From: Staphylotrichum longicolle | Lineage: Eukaryota; Ascomycota; Sordariomycetes; Sordariales; Chaetomiaceae | Assembly (NCBI GenBank): GCA_019096155.1 | Contig: JAHCVI010000003.1 | Coordinates: forward strand, 4,464,001-4,528,000 | Length of the DNA: 64,000 nt | Direction of reading: 5' to 3' | Shown: positions 11,071-22,595 of the stretch, piece by piece | Layout of the letters: every line of letters begins with the position of its first letter | Numbering within the stretch: position 1 is the stretch's first letter | Notes under the pieces: generated by a model | Database searches by the model: none | Seen by the model: only the letters and a program-made list of their open reading frames with translations | What the model was told of the DNA's origin: nothing | Made by a program: the position numbers and the translations under genes

Positions 11071-13236
11071 TCATCCCCCCATCGCCTGCTGCCTTTTTTC
11101 ATAGTTCTGGACAAAAGTCATGCCGACGTCCGAGATAGGTCTCCCAAAGAAATCGACTTGGTTGATGGCGAAGCGAAACTTTCCCAGGAAACTGTCATGC
11201 TCAGTTATGAGGGTGGGAAAAGTGTTGACCCACGGCATCCAGGCCCTCTGATTCTCAAATGCCAGCCGTGCAGCGGCAATCAGGTCCGGGCCCGGGTTAT
11301 GGTCCAGCCCACACGCCTCAGCCACCCTGGTCCAGTCGAGAACTGCAAACCATGGCGCCGGCGCATCTTTGATGGGAGGCTGACCCCATGAAAGCACCAA
11401 ATGGGCGGATGGGCGGTTGAGGTTGAGATCGTCGTTCTTCATGAAGTCGTCGTAGTCTCGAAATTTGGAGAGGCGGAGAATAATCACACCAAAAGGGAAG
11501 GCCGCAGACGAGGGTTGGGTGCTGGTGTTGGTCCTGTTGGTGCCACCCTGCGCCTGTTTTTGTTGGACGTAAGAAAATCCTGTCGCCGGCTTCCACAGAG
11601 GGGGCGCGCGGCGTCACAACTGCGAAAAGCATGTCAGAAAGGTACCAATCATGCTTCAAGTCTAGCTCTTCGATCCTCATCCCCGGCGCCAAGTGGTTAA
11701 TTCCGACGAACGCCAACGCCGCGGTGGTGGTGGGACAAGGAGACACCGCGAAGGACGCCCTCGAGAGGTTCGCTTAGGGCCTACAACACCGCTCGTACAG
11801 CGCTTTGATGCTGGAGGATGCAGAAAAACTCTAGAGGGATTGATTTTGACGAAACCCTCTGTGCCGCATCGTGTGAAAGTCCCCTCCGTCTTGTCCAGCG
11901 CTCGAAGAAGAATTGCTGGATGGCTTGTGAAGTCATCCCGGTATACGCAGTCCAAAATCCCAAAATATACTCGCTTTTTCTCCCGGGCCGCCCGGCAAAG
12001 ACATAGGCGTGTCTCGAGCGCCTTTTGTGACGGCGAAAGTTCTGTCAGCTCCGGCGTTTGTGACGAACCCGGCCAGACTGGTGCATTCCCTTTAGGTAGT
12101 TCGATCTCGCCCGAGCCCGCAAAACATGCAGGTGAGTTTGCGAGGAGTGGGTAATCCCTCCCCGAGGTTGGTTCCATGGCGTCCGGCAAGTGAGAAAATG
12201 CCAGGATCGACTGATCGTTGGAGAACCTCAGGATCTCCTGTTGGAGCCGAAAAAAGGCCCGACGCCCTTCCCCGTAGAGCATGGGGATGCTCACCCCGAA
12301 CAGGCCGAGGAGCGAGTAGGCCTCGTCCTCGGGCCGCGTTGTCTGCCGCCGGGCTGCCCATGACATTTTTTGAGCGATGCTGAAGGAAGCCAGGGCGCTC
12401 ACCAGTGCCTCCGCGGGTGTCGATTCGAGCGTGCTGAATTCGGCAGAAGGTTTCTGTTGGGAGGGATCGCCTTCTTGACGGACATACCAACGAAGAACCT
12501 TGATGTGGATTCCGGTCTCGCCGCTAATCCTGTCCGCGAGGTCGATGTGGTTCTGGTCATCGTTGTTGTAGTTGTCGTAGCTGTCGCTGATGTCACTCCT
12601 GCTTTGGCTCCAGTCGCTCCTGTCGCTCCTGTCGCTGGTGTCGCTGGTGTCGCTGGTGTCGCTGGTGTCGCTGGTGTCGCTGGTGTCGCTGGTGTCGCTG
12701 GTGTCGCTGGTGTCGCTGGTGTCGCTGGTGTCGCTGTCCTCGATGGGCTCGCTAGGGTTGGCTTGCCTCCTGCCAATGAACGACCAATTGCAGTCGAAGA
12801 AGCACACGTCCCGCGGCGCGATCAGCTCCTGCAAGGTCCAGCCGCGTGTAAACCAGCGGCTGCGCTCAAAACCAGCCTCCGGCTCGGCGGAGTGGGAGGA
12901 GGAGTCAAAGTCGGCCAAGTAGGCATAGCACCGACCCGCATTATGGTACCACATGAACATGGAGTTGATGGCCTCGGAGAGCTCGGCGCTACTGCTCTTG
13001 TCGATACAACAGGTGTCAATCCAGATATACCCGTAGCCATCCCGGCGAGCCTGAGAGCAGCTGCCATTGATCTTATCGAAGCCCTTTTTGCCAACGGGGA
13101 GCGGTTGGTTTGGATCACGGATGTCGTCAAACAGAATTTCCTCGTCGCCCCATGTGTGCGACAGGATGGCGTATTGCGGGACGGAGTGCCCGATGAACGA
13201 CTCGAGCCTCAGCGACTGTGTGTTGAGCAGACGCAT
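11071..13236 (-). CDS. HET-domain (heterokaryon incompatibility) protein with internal Ser-Asp-Thr repeat
   Basis: The start is set at ATG 13236, because HET proteins typically begin 'MRLLNTQSLRLE'. All three HET blocks are present: 'YAILSHTWGDEEILFDDI', 'YIWIDTCCIDKSSSAELSEA' and 'RWFTRGWTLQELIAPRDV'. Immediately after block three comes a Thr-Ser-Asp repeat encoded by a 9-bp minisatellite, then 'YSLLGLFGVSIPMLYGEG', normal for the family. HET proteins trigger cell death after fusion of incompatible hyphae; the domain is TIR-related. The frame is clean to about 11750, then shifts near 11700-11745 and near 11480 (a T run of four where three would restore frame), after which it reads on to TGA at 11071 ('HLVLSWGQPPIKDAP', 'NQVDFFGRPISDVGMTF'). 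The breaks may be errors, decay, or a missed intron for the first. Confidence 0.88.
12613..12738. repeat. 9-bp in-frame minisatellite in the HET gene
   Basis: The unit gtcgctggt repeats perfectly 11 times from 12631 to 12729, flanked by two variant units (gtcgctcct) before and one (gtcgctgtc) after. On the minus strand it encodes Thr-Ser-Asp repeats. Because the unit is a multiple of three, copy-number change keeps the frame. Confidence 0.97.
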
Positions 13237-13721
13237 CTTCGAAAAATTTACTCCCTTTGTGATAAAGTTGGTCACTTCAAGTGGTCATGGATCGAATGCA
13301 GGCGTCAAGCTTGAAGAATGTGAGTGCTTTGCTCACACGATCGGAAGCGCTGCATAGTGAGTGCCCCCGCTTCAGCCTTGCCAGGCCTGGCGCAGCGAGC
13401 GTGGCGCAGCTTGGGCAGGAATGCGGGAGACGCCAGCACAAGGAAGCTGTTGGGGCATTCGAGGCGTGATTGGTGTCTTGGAACCAACAGCAGACTCCGC
13501 ACCGCGACATCGCCAACCCGTGTTTTCGCCAATGCATTGACAAGCCTGATTGCAAGGCAGACTTGGGCCTGGATTGGGACGGCTCAGGGCTCCCTTTTTC
13601 AAATAGTTTTTGATACTTTCGATTGCTGCCTCTGTCTTCTCTACCCGTTCCCTGGCCCAGAGAACCACCGCCTTCTTCTCGCCCTCCAGCATTTCCAAAT
13701 CCCTCCCCCTTATCGGGCCTC
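13237..13721. other. Intergenic, HET promoter / flavoprotein 3' region
   Basis: About 0.49 kb. It holds the HET 5' flank and the 3' end of the next gene. Frames of 60-90 codons on both strands show no domain. Confidence 0.55.
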
Positions 13722-15701
13722 TCACTCCCCCGTCAAACACAACCTTCCATCCTGCGTCGGCAAGCCCCTCCCTTCCTCCACCGCCCACCTCTCGCACCCC
13801 GGCGTATTCACCGCCCAAAACACGCCCCACGGATCCCTCCTCCTCTTCACGCCCACCAACCGTCCATACCCCTCCCCGAAAAACGCCCGCTGCCACTCCG
13901 GCTCCAGCACATCCGCCTCGTTGAAATACGCCCCGCCGTCCGGCGTCACCTCCCTCACCCTCTTCATCACCCTCTCCAGCCTCCCATGCCGCTCCCAAAA
14001 CTCCTCCGGCGTCTGCCTGCCCACCCCAAGAGACCGAAACCCGTCGTCAAAGACATCAGCGTGCATGATCGCGCCGCGCCAGTGCGCGGCAATGGAATTC
14101 CTCGTGCCGGGCCACCCGGCCACGGCGCGCGGCGTCCAGAAGTTGACGCCGTGGAAGGTGAACCCGCCCTCCTCGACGGTCGCGCGGATGGCGGCGAAGG
14201 TGGTGTTGTAGACGGCCTGGTCGGCCCAGTTGGAGCGCGGGAAGAGGCGCGAGGCGAAGTAGACGTTGCCCGGGGCGGCGCCGGCGCCGGTCTTGGGCGG
14301 GCGGGTGCCGGCGGCGGGGAGGGTGGCGGGCGGGATGGTGGTCAGGTTGGCGGGGATGCCGAGGCGGTTCAGGGAGGTGTAGAGCGGGGTTAGGAGGGCG
14401 GTGATTTGCGGGGGGGTGAGGAAGGGGATGTGGAAGTCGACGTCGAAGGTGTAGGAGGTGTTGGATGCCGCCCCCTTGCGGACGTAGCTGTAGTGGGTTG
14501 CGCCGGCGTCGCAGAGGGCCGGGGCGAGGGACTGGTACAGCCAGACGCCGGACCAGAAGGTTTCGGTGGCTTTGATGGTGGAGGAGGGGGAGCCGACGTG
14601 GAAGGCGAGATGGACCGTGGTCACCGGGGTGGGGGGGTGCACTTTGATGATGGCGGAGGTGAGGACGCCGTAGGTACCTGGTGGGATGTCAGTTCAGTGG
14701 CTGCTTGATTGTAGACCTGTTGGACTCGGGGACTCACTTCCACCGCCTCCCAGCATGGCGTAGAACAAATCTCCGTTCTCCTCGGGCGTGACGAGTCGAT
14801 ACCTCCCGTCCGCAGTCACCACTTGGAACGCCAGCACCTGATCGGCGCCGTGTCCGTAGACCGAGCTGAGGAAGTTGTGCCCACCCCCTGCGATCCAGCC
14901 CCCGAACGCTCCGACGGTGTCACCGCCAGGAATCTCAATGGTGATGTTGTATTTGTCCATGTAGTTCACGAGCTCCCACGTCTCAATGCCGGCGCTGACA
15001 CGCGCCGCACGCCCCGTGTAGGGCCCGATGGTGTACTCGGGGATGTACTCAAACTCTTTCAGGTGGTGCGTCAGAATGCTAAGGGCGCCAAAACCGACGG
15101 ATCGGCCGTTGAAGTCGTGGCCGGCATTTCTGGCACTCTCAGCACCCATCCATCTGCAGGCAAGTGTCACGAAAGGGAGGCCTTACTTGATGACCAGCCG
15201 CAGATGCCTGTTGCGAGCAAAGTTGACCGCCAGCTGGATGTGTTTGACGGTGGTGGCATTAACGACATAGACGGGGAACCCGCCCTGTGTGCAGTTGCCG
15301 GCGGGGTTCCGAGACACCGGGCAGGTGTTGCCCGCGACCCAGTCGGTCAGGACAGTAATGGGGTCGTCAGAGTAGAATCGCGTTCCGCTGGCCCGGGTGA
15401 GCAGGTAGTTACACTTGTCGGCGTCGTAATAGTCCCCTGCGTAGCAAACCGCACCGGGTGGAACAGGCTTAAGCAAGACTCCGCCCAAGGTTTGGTTGAA
15501 CTTGTCCCATTCCTCTTCCGAGGGCCATCCCGGGTCTCCCGGGGCGATCTTGCACCTGGGTCCGGTGTATCTAGCTCCATGGGTGTTGCCAAAATCAACG
15601 TCGGGATAAATGTCCTTCTCCGCCAGCTGCACCTTTTCCCAGGGGAAGTTGGTACAGGTGGAGAGTGAAGCAAAAGAGACGAGGGAAATGAGCCACCGCA
15701 T
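13722..15701 (-). CDS. Secreted FAD-linked oxidoreductase, berberine-bridge-enzyme type
   Basis: Three exons (15701-15187, 15129-14738, 14677-13722) join cleanly to 620 residues. A signal peptide is present ('MRWLISLVSFASLSTCT'). The PCMH-type FAD domain shows 'KNAGHDFNGRSVG' (His for covalent flavin attachment), 'IPGGDTVGAFGGWIAGGGHN' and 'VVTADGRYRLVTPEENGDLF', then 'GGGGSTYGVLTSAIIK'. The C-terminal BBE segment reads 'GGAYFNEADVLEPEWQRAFF' and 'DPWGVFWAVNTPGCERW'. The position that is Cys in bicovalent members appears to be in 'GGGHN', so only the His link is likely. Such enzymes oxidise oligosaccharides, alcohols or alkaloid-like metabolites with O2, outside the cell or in secretory compartments. 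Substrate not predictable. Frame undamaged. Confidence 0.93.
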
Positions 15702-16405
15702 TGTGAATCTCGTTCACCGTCAGCGAACAGGGCTGGAATGACTTGGAAAGTTCTTCTGGGACATTGGACGCAATTCTACTGGGTGTCTCGGTGGCTATAA
15801 GTTGCCCGAGGGAGTCCGATTCTAGCTCCGAAGTATGCTTCAGCAGCCCTCAGGACCTGTGTGGTGCAAAGCCAAGGGGGCCAAGCTGTTGTGCAACAGT
15901 TGGGGTACCCCGTGACAAGACCTGCGGGATATAGGCAATGCATGTTAGGAGTATGACCCAGAAACTGACAAAAGCTGGATTCCACGGAGTGCGACAGTCT
16001 TGGGAATTCTTGGGAATGTGCTATTTCCGCTGCCATGATGGCACTCTATGTAGCGGCTGTCTGCAGCCTTGGATACGTGACGGCGGGATGCCGCGGCGGG
16101 CAAAGTCCGGGAGGACCGCCAAAGCAACAAACCGGTGGGGTTTGTGTGTGTTGTAAATAGCCGTGGATAGTGCGGCTCGGGACGGACAATAGGACACCAG
16201 ATCCAGCCTCACATCTGGCCGTCTTTTGGGGAAGAAGTTGGTCGATCGTTTGCCAAGAGGTTGCAAGCTGAGAGAGCTGCAGGGCGGGTGGTGATTGACC
16301 ACCGCTTCCATCAACCTTCCTCCAATCTATTCCAAAGCTAACGGATGTCCAGGCTTGGCTATTGGCCTGACCGCGTTGTACCCCCCTCAAGATCCGCAGA
16401 CTCGA
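15702..16405. other. Intergenic, promoter of the BBE-type gene
   Basis: About 0.7 kb between the flavoprotein start and the carrier stop, both on the minus strand. Nothing coding is supportable. Confidence 0.55.
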
Positions 16406-17797
16406 TCAGCTGGCGATGGCAGATTGGCTGGCCAGGAGGCTCCCGGCGACAGTGAGGGAGAGGAGGGGCGAGATGATGTACGAAATCTAGGCATTGTCAG
16501 ACAAAGCAGGTCCCTTGAGCACGGACTGGGGATCACTTACCGTGAGCAGCTTTGAGATCTGCCTTTCCGTGTCCTTGGAGCCTTCGGCGACCTGGACCAG
16601 AGTGATCAACTTCATGGCGCTCGGGCCGGTGGGCATCATCATGAGGCAGAACCACAGGATGGGATCGGACCCGAGCAGAGTGGTCTTGGTGGCGAGAAAG
16701 TAGATACTGCTGATCGAAACAGCAGGCCAGGCGATGAACCGCACACCCAAAATGTACGAGAGGGTTAGCCACGGCATGGAAAACACGTTCTCGTTGTTCT
16801 CGTAGGCCTCCTTGGTCGAGCAATACAGCGTGATGCCAACGACGACAACGGGGAGCGAGACGAAGAGCCCTCCGACCGACTTCAGGGACGACGTCAACCA
16901 GGCGGAGAAGAAGCCACCGTCCTCTGAGCTGTTGAAAAAGGCACGGTGGAATACCGGAACCAGACCAATGACGGTGCCGATGAGAGCGCCGAGCAGCGGG
17001 GCGTTGAAAAAGTCCAAGATGAAAAGCGCCCACCATTTCATGCGGGGCGACATGAGATTCCACCGCCGGCGCGGCACAAACCACGGACGGCGGTGGTCTG
17101 GCTTTTGGTCCTCCTGGGCTTTCGCCAAAAGAAAGGAGCTGCGTCTGACGGGGGCGGGCGAGTGCACGGAATGCGGGAGGTGCGAGTCTAGCAGCCTCGT
17201 CTGCTCGTTCGCCTCGACGTCACCATTCGGGGTCTCGTCTTGTGATTCAGAGCTCGAGTCGGCAAAATCGTCGTCATCATCGCCCTCCTCCAGCACCCTG
17301 GGGCCCACGGCGAAGGTGATGCAGTTGTTGATGGTTGAGTAGACAAGGAAGTACGCCTTGGCTCTCTCGACGGCTTCCTTGGTCGTCTCGTCAGCTACAA
17401 TCAGAGATTTTAGGATGCCGGTCTCCTCAAGAGCCGTCATGAGAAGGAGCGGGTAGCTGGTCGTGTTGTTGATCAGGATGGCGACGGTGGTGTACTGCGG
17501 GAAGCCGAGGACGCGGTGGCCGAAGGTGCCAACCAGAAAACTGACGATGTGGGTGATAATTCCATAAACCAAGATGACCAGGTAGCGGTCGGCGTTGTCG
17601 GCGTGCAGCTCGGCTCCGACCTTGGTGATGAGCAGGGCGGGGAGGAAGATGCGGACACACATGCGGGAGATGGCGCGCGTGTCTTTGCGCTCGATGAGCT
17701 TCAGCCGGGCTGCGAGGCCGCCATAGGAGATGACCAACAGGACACTAAGACTGGCCTGGATCGCCCCAAGGAAGGACTCAAGGAGACCGGCGGCCAT
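16406..17797 (-). CDS. Auxin efflux carrier (AEC/PIN-like) family membrane transporter
   Basis: Two exons (17797-16541, 16486-16406) give 445 residues; the last exon supplies the usual hydrophobic end 'ISYIISPLLSLTVAGSLLA'. The N-terminal half has about five membrane segments ('ASLSVLLVISYGGLAARL', 'VRIFLPALLITKVG', 'VILVYGIITHIVSFLVGTFG') with the family's 'NNTTSYPLLLM' helix break. A central hydrophilic acidic loop (about residues 170-240) follows, then another helix bundle with 'DFFNAPLLGALIGTVIGLVP' and 'LWFCLMMMPTGPSAMKLI'. Fungal AEC proteins are ER or plasma-membrane facilitators whose cargo is mostly unknown. No frame damage. Confidence 0.93.
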
Positions 17798-18903
17798 GGT
17801 GCATTTGTTGGGTGGTGGTTGATAACGGCGGTGGTAGTGGTGGTTAATGGTGGTGGGGGTGCTGTTGTCTGCAAGTCCCTTCAGGAACCGGAAATGATCG
17901 CCGTACCAATGGCACCTTTGATGCAGTGTCAGCGGCCCAGGAAAGTCAAAGTCAGTCTTGAGCTCGGGACTGTCAAGTCCTTATGGGGATTGCCGCAGTG
18001 TCTGACGCCAGACTGGCGAGATTTATTCAAAGTCAATCTCTCTCCTCTGGAGTTTGCATGCAAACATGAATTCGGGCAAGGAAGGAAAGCGTGTTCAGCA
18101 AGATTTATTGAATCGAGGCCCGAGTCATCCATGACGTCGCCAAAGACTTGCCCAGACTCTCAGGTTGTCCCAGGCAAGACTGCTCCGGCCTTGGCAGGGC
18201 CCACCCTCTCTGTCGCATGGGGGTCGGGCTGTCATCCAACGACAGGCGAGAGCGTGTTCCTGGCTGATCTGCGGGTCTCGCCCCCCGCATTTCCAGCAGC
18301 GCACCAGTTATGGAAGGTAGTCCAGTGACCACTCATAAAAACCACCCACGAAGGCTTCACACTTCGGCCGTCTAGACCCTGGACCCGCGCAGCTTGTTTT
18401 CGGGTCAGAGATGTACATAACCAAACATTGGGAAAAATACGAAGTCGGCAGCACTGTCATTCACTCCAATTTCACCTCGATCCCTTTGAATTCAAGGGAT
18501 CGAAGCGATCAAGCCAACCCAACCTGTCAGAACATAGGGCAAATACCGAAACGCTCCAAAAAACAAATTTGGGGCCCCATCCACTTTTAGCCAAGTGGTA
18601 AAAGCGTTTCCACACAACCCGTATTACACTCAATTCGGGCGCCTGGGGCGCCATGGTCAAGTTTCGCGTTAATGACTCATCAACTCATGAAGTCCGAAAA
18701 GACCAGCTCTTCATCCTACGGAATACCAGAACCCCCAACCCCCAACTCTTTCCACTGGCACTGACCACACAGCCACGAGAGCACCGGCCCCCCTCTTCGT
18801 CGACATCGCCGAGTGATCGTGGTAGCCGTCGCTCTGCACACAGCCTTGCATGCATACTATTGAAGCACGGGTGGAATAGGGTGCCACGAGTACATCAATG
18901 TTA
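17798..18903. other. Intergenic with dispersed repeat copy A
   Basis: About 1.1 kb upstream of the carrier. No gene supportable. It contains one arm of an inverted dispersed repeat (18525-18617) and otherwise nothing recognised. Confidence 0.55.
18525..18617 (+). repeat. Dispersed repeat, copy A (inverted relative to copy B at 22188)
   Basis: 93 bp, about 90% identical to the reverse complement of 22188-22278. It holds 'tagccaagtgg', which fits the polymerase III A-box pattern TRGYNNAGTGG, but the flanks do not fold into a tRNA. Similarity falls off sharply on both sides. Confidence 0.85.
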
Positions 18904-19587
18904 TCATTTGCCAGGATGCCGGAAGGGAGCATTGGGGCCCCGGGATAAAGTGGCACTCTTGTGGGCGCTACCATGAGCGGCAGAGGTGGTTTCGCCATCG
19001 TTCAGTTGCTTTTTGGGTCCGCAGGAAGCAGGCGAGAAAAACGACGGCGCCTGCATTTTGCCTTTGATGCGACTGAGGATGTCGCCGATCCGACCCAGCT
19101 CCTTGTTCGAGCGCACACACAGCTCTCTGTTGTTGAGGTATTCGAAAAGCCCAGGTCCGCAGCCAAGCGGCCAGGTGGGCAGTCGGTAGAAGCGTATATA
19201 ACCGCAAACGTTGATGATGCCGTACATTTCTTCGTTCTCCGCCATTCTTGCCATGTGGGAGTTGAGATGCGAAAGTCCCTTGTTGAAACTGTCCATGCGC
19301 GAGCTCTCTGTTAGACAATACTCGAGGCCATGGTACTCAAAAACAACCAAAGGCTTCTTGCCGTGAAGTTTCACCAATCGAATGATGGGGTTGCTTTCCC
19401 AGTTTTCCTCTTCTGGCGAGTTGTATGCGCTGTGCAGGAAGCCCTCGGACTTGGGAAACCACTTTCTCAGGGTGCTGTTCCATGGGTCCATGTCAACCTC
19501 CACCTTCGAGGTTTCCTTTTTGGCTGGCTTTTGGACTCCCGGAAGAAGCGATAGAAGTCGTTTGCCTCGACTAGAGGAAGCCATCAT
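18904..19587 (-). CDS. Hypothetical protein, about 227 aa
   Basis: A single uninterrupted frame; start ATG at 19587 (a second follows at once). The N-terminus is basic ('SSSRGKRLLSLLPG'), then lysine-rich, then a globular-looking middle ('NPIIRLVKLHGKKPLVVFEY', 'SSRMDSFNKGLSHLNSHMAR', 'EMYGIINVCGYIRFYRLPTW') and a polar tail. No signal peptide, membrane segment or known motif. The pattern in the middle resembles small fungal proteins of unknown function found near recognition genes, but that is only an impression. Confidence 0.55.
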   Translation of the reverse strand: MMASSSRGKRLLSLLPGVQKPAKKETSKVEVDMDPWNSTLRKWFPKSEGFLHSAYNSPEEENWESNPIIRLVKLHGKKPLVVFEYHGLEYCLTESSRMDSFNKGLSHLNSHMARMAENEEMYGIINVCGYIRFYRLPTWPLGCGPGLFEYLNNRELCVRSNKELGRIGDILSRIKGKMQAPSFFSPASCGPKKQLNDGETTSAAHGSAHKSATLSRGPNAPFRHPGK

Positions 19588-20397
19588 GTCGACGCACAAT
19601 AAAGCCCTTGTATGTTTGTGTGGGTGAAAGGGTTGGGCTAGCTGGCAGTGTGGTTGATGTCGCAGACTGGTGGAATATGGTACTGTCATCAAAGAACGAT
19701 TGTGAAAGACAAAACGACATTGCGCCTCTACTCCGTCTTTATCCTCGGCACGATTGGTACAAAAGCTTCAGGCCGTCTGATATGTGCGTGAGACCAAGGT
19801 CGGCTCGTCGGCGAACGAGAAGGGGCCAGCATTTTAGCTGCCCCGGCCAACGTGGCCAAGACCGAAACAAGACAGAGAACGGCAGGCCAAAGCGAGAGAA
19901 ATTCTGTTCAAGAGACCCAACCGCACCAGTTGGCCGTCGTCTAACACATGCTGTTTCGGGCCTGTGGCACAGCCGCCAGGCCGGTCGCCGGCCGCCATCC
20001 GTTCGTCCCATGCTTTCACGCGGCCCAGCAGCACTTCGCTTCGAGTTGGCCTTCAGGGTGACCCCTTCCAAGCTTTTGCAATTCAGCCCACCCCACGCCA
20101 ATTTTAGCAGGCCCCCTTTTCCCAGGGTGACTCGGCGTCGACAACCAAAAGAGCATTTGGACTCTGAACTCAGCAATTGGCACCCGGTCTGTAGCTCCAG
20201 TGGAATGAGATTCCTCGGTTGCCGCTGTCCCCAACCGGCCGGTCCGAGGATGCAAAACCACGGGCACACGAGGGAACTTAGTTTCCAAGCAGGAGTTAAC
20301 AACTGAGTTCTCAGAAACAATATTCTACTACTCAGCAGCTAACCAAGCACCCACACCCATCCCTCAACGCTCATTCCACCACCCAACATCTCCGCCT
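19588..20397. other. Intergenic
   Basis: About 0.8 kb. Long frames exist on both strands (19608-20306 plus, 20320-19739 minus), but they mirror each other, are Trp/Arg/Pro/Cys-rich and show no domain. I regard this as non-coding. Confidence 0.55.
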
Positions 20398-21433
20398 TCA
20401 AGCACCATAGAGCTCCTTCAACACCTCCGCGAGCTCCGTCTTGCCATACTTCTTCTCCCCCGCCGTCGGCCGCGGGTCCTCGTACAGGATGCCGCCCTCC
20501 AGGTAGCTCGCGTTCATCTCGACAAAGGCCGCGGCGACCTGGGGCGGGAACACGGCGCCGTAGAACTCGCCCAGCCCTTCCTTGGGGATGGGCCGCATCT
20601 CGAGGCTCCTGCCGGCCGCCGCCTCGAACCCCTTTTGCGCGTCGACCGAGGTGTAGGCGCGCGGGCCGTGCAGCTCGAAGATGTGCGGGCGCGCGGGGAG
20701 CGGGGTGCCCGTCGCGAGGAGCTCGGCGGCGCAGGTTGCGCCGATGTCTTGGACGGCGATCTGGAGGAGGGCATGAGCAACCTTTCTTTTCTCTTTTGCT
20801 TTTCCGCTGTGATGTGGGAAGTGTGGGTCTTACCATGGGCAGGGCATAGTCGAGCGGGGTGAGCGTGGTGAAGAAGAAGCCGGCCTCCTTGATGGTCTCG
20901 ACGTTCATCGCCCAGTTCTCCATAAAGTATGCACAGCGGACAAAGACGACCTCGGGCGCGGCGTCGTGCAACACCGTCTCGGCGGCGTGGTTGCTGAGGA
21001 TCTCGCCCTGCACCAAAGTCCAGCAGGTCAGTCAACCGGTTCAACAAAACCCAGACTCACAGGGGCATCTTACAGTTCCGCGATCATACTGCGCCCCGAC
21101 GCTAGACAGATACACGAGACGCTTGACCGACCCGGCCTTCTTGACGGCCGCCTTGACGTTCTCAGCGACCAAGTGGGCGTGCGCGACGATGTCCTTCTCC
21201 TCGTAGAGGGGAGGGGTGATAACGAGGACGGCGTCGGAGCCGGCAAAGTCGAGAGTCGCCGCGTCTTCGACGTCGCCCTTCACGGCCTCGAAGCGCGGGT
21301 GGGCCTTGAACTCGGCGGGGACCTTGTTGAGATCGCGGTAGTAGCCCTTGACGGTGGCCGAAGGGTCCGCTAGAAGGGAGCGGACGGTGGCGGCGCCGGT
21401 CTTGGGGGAGGCGGGGACGACGGTGATTTGCAT
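20398..21433 (-). CDS. NmrA-like NAD(P)-binding reductase
   Basis: Three exons (21433-21074, 21007-20834, 20760-20398) give 298 residues in frame. The N-terminus 'MQITVVPASPKTGAATVRSL' is a modified Rossmann glycine motif. It is followed by 'GDVEDAATLDFAGSDAVLVI', 'RLVYLSSVGAQYDRGTG', the conserved 'VVFVRCAYFMENWA' and 'IAVQDIGATCAAELLATG' found in the NmrA / ergot-alkaloid-reductase-like family. The family reduces or senses NAD(P)-linked substrates; some members regulate nitrogen metabolism and others act in secondary metabolism. No cluster context supports the latter here. The gene is intact, unlike the NmrA relative at 1253. Confidence 0.9.
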
Positions 21434-22595
21434 TGTGATGTATGGTTTGAGCGTGTGGCTGCGGTTGTGGTTGCGGTTGCTTGTTACTGTGGAATGTGGT
21501 GGATTGATGATTGTGATGTCAGGATTCAGGGTCCAAAGGCGGCGTTTGGTTGTGGTTTAATACGACAACGATGCCGCATCCGGCAGGTCCATGATGATCA
21601 CCTCCACCACATTACCCATCATTGTTGCTCTCTGTCAAACTGCGAGGCTTACGAAAATGGGCTTGCAGGCCTCGTCACCCGCGGTCGACTTCGCGGCCCA
21701 GAAAGGGAGCCAAGAAGCAATATTCTGCTCATTCGTGATACATTCGTCAACGCCGAGATGTGGCTTCTCGCGAAGGAGGTTCGTTTCGAGGGTGTTTTCG
21801 TCGAGGGACCGAAGTTGAGTAATCAGCCAACTGACAAAGGCGTAGGCAGCTGAGGGCGACGTGTTGCTGTCGAAGCTTGGGACACGGCCACGCGTAGCGA
21901 AGCCAAGAGTCAGACGGGAGAATGAAAGCCCACAGCGGGCCACAACCACGATTAGTGATCACGAAACCAAGTCCTTGGCGGCCCTACGTTCCTCCTCATT
22001 GGCAGCCTGAACGTGCCCTGAGAAACAACAACATCAAATCATCAACGCACACCACCACTATCAAGACGCAGGACGAGATCAATCTCATCTCCTTGATTAC
22101 AAATGACTTGGAACAAGGCGGCTCCAGCCACTCAGCCCGGACAAGCAGGACATCAGCCGGGTCATGGCGTTGGCCTCACCCAAGCCTTGTGTGGAAACGC
22201 TTTTACCACTTGGCTAAAAATGGACGGGGCCCCAAATTTCTATTGGAGCGTTTCGGTATTTGCCCTTTTGTTCTGACACCTTGTGACATCCCTTGGGCTC
22301 ACTTTGCAATGGGTCGAGGCGGTTGGACGGCACAGCGGACTGGAAGTCGTGGTAACGTTTTTCCTCGCAGGCGATCTGTGGAACAGACGCCGTGGGCAAC
22401 ATGACGCCACACCGGACACGTTCTCCAACGCATGGGTGAATGTCGACAAACTTGTGAGTAGGGAGAGGTTATGTTAAACATCTCAGCTCGTTCATTTCAA
22501 GTGTCTCTGCGACAAACAAGTTTCAGGAGCACACTTTATGGAACCACTGCTCCAAGCGATACAGTCACCAGCACCCCTCAGGTTCCGGGCATCCC
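21434..22595. other. Intergenic with dispersed repeat copy B
   Basis: About 1.16 kb upstream of the NmrA-like gene. It contains the second arm of the inverted repeat (22188-22278). A minus-strand frame at 21949-21635 lacks an ATG start and any motif, so I did not call it. Confidence 0.55.
22188..22278 (-). repeat. Dispersed repeat, copy B
   Basis: Reverse-complement partner of 18525-18617, with roughly seven mismatches or gaps. The shared block ends at 'cacacaa' on one side and 'tgtcag' on the other. Confidence 0.85.

Noticed and set aside
12370..13314. Long plus-strand open frame of about 314 codons with Val-Ala-Gly repeats
   Set aside because: It is antisense to the HET gene and its repeats are the reverse reading of the 9-bp minisatellite. 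The minus strand has all three HET blocks.
18570..18660. Possible tRNA gene (A-box TAGCCAAGTGG)
   Set aside because: No acceptor, anticodon or T-stem pairing could be formed, and the B box is poor. Kept only as a dispersed repeat.
19608..20320. Overlapping open frames on both strands of about 190-230 codons
   Set aside because: They mirror each other and neither shows a family or typical codon pattern.
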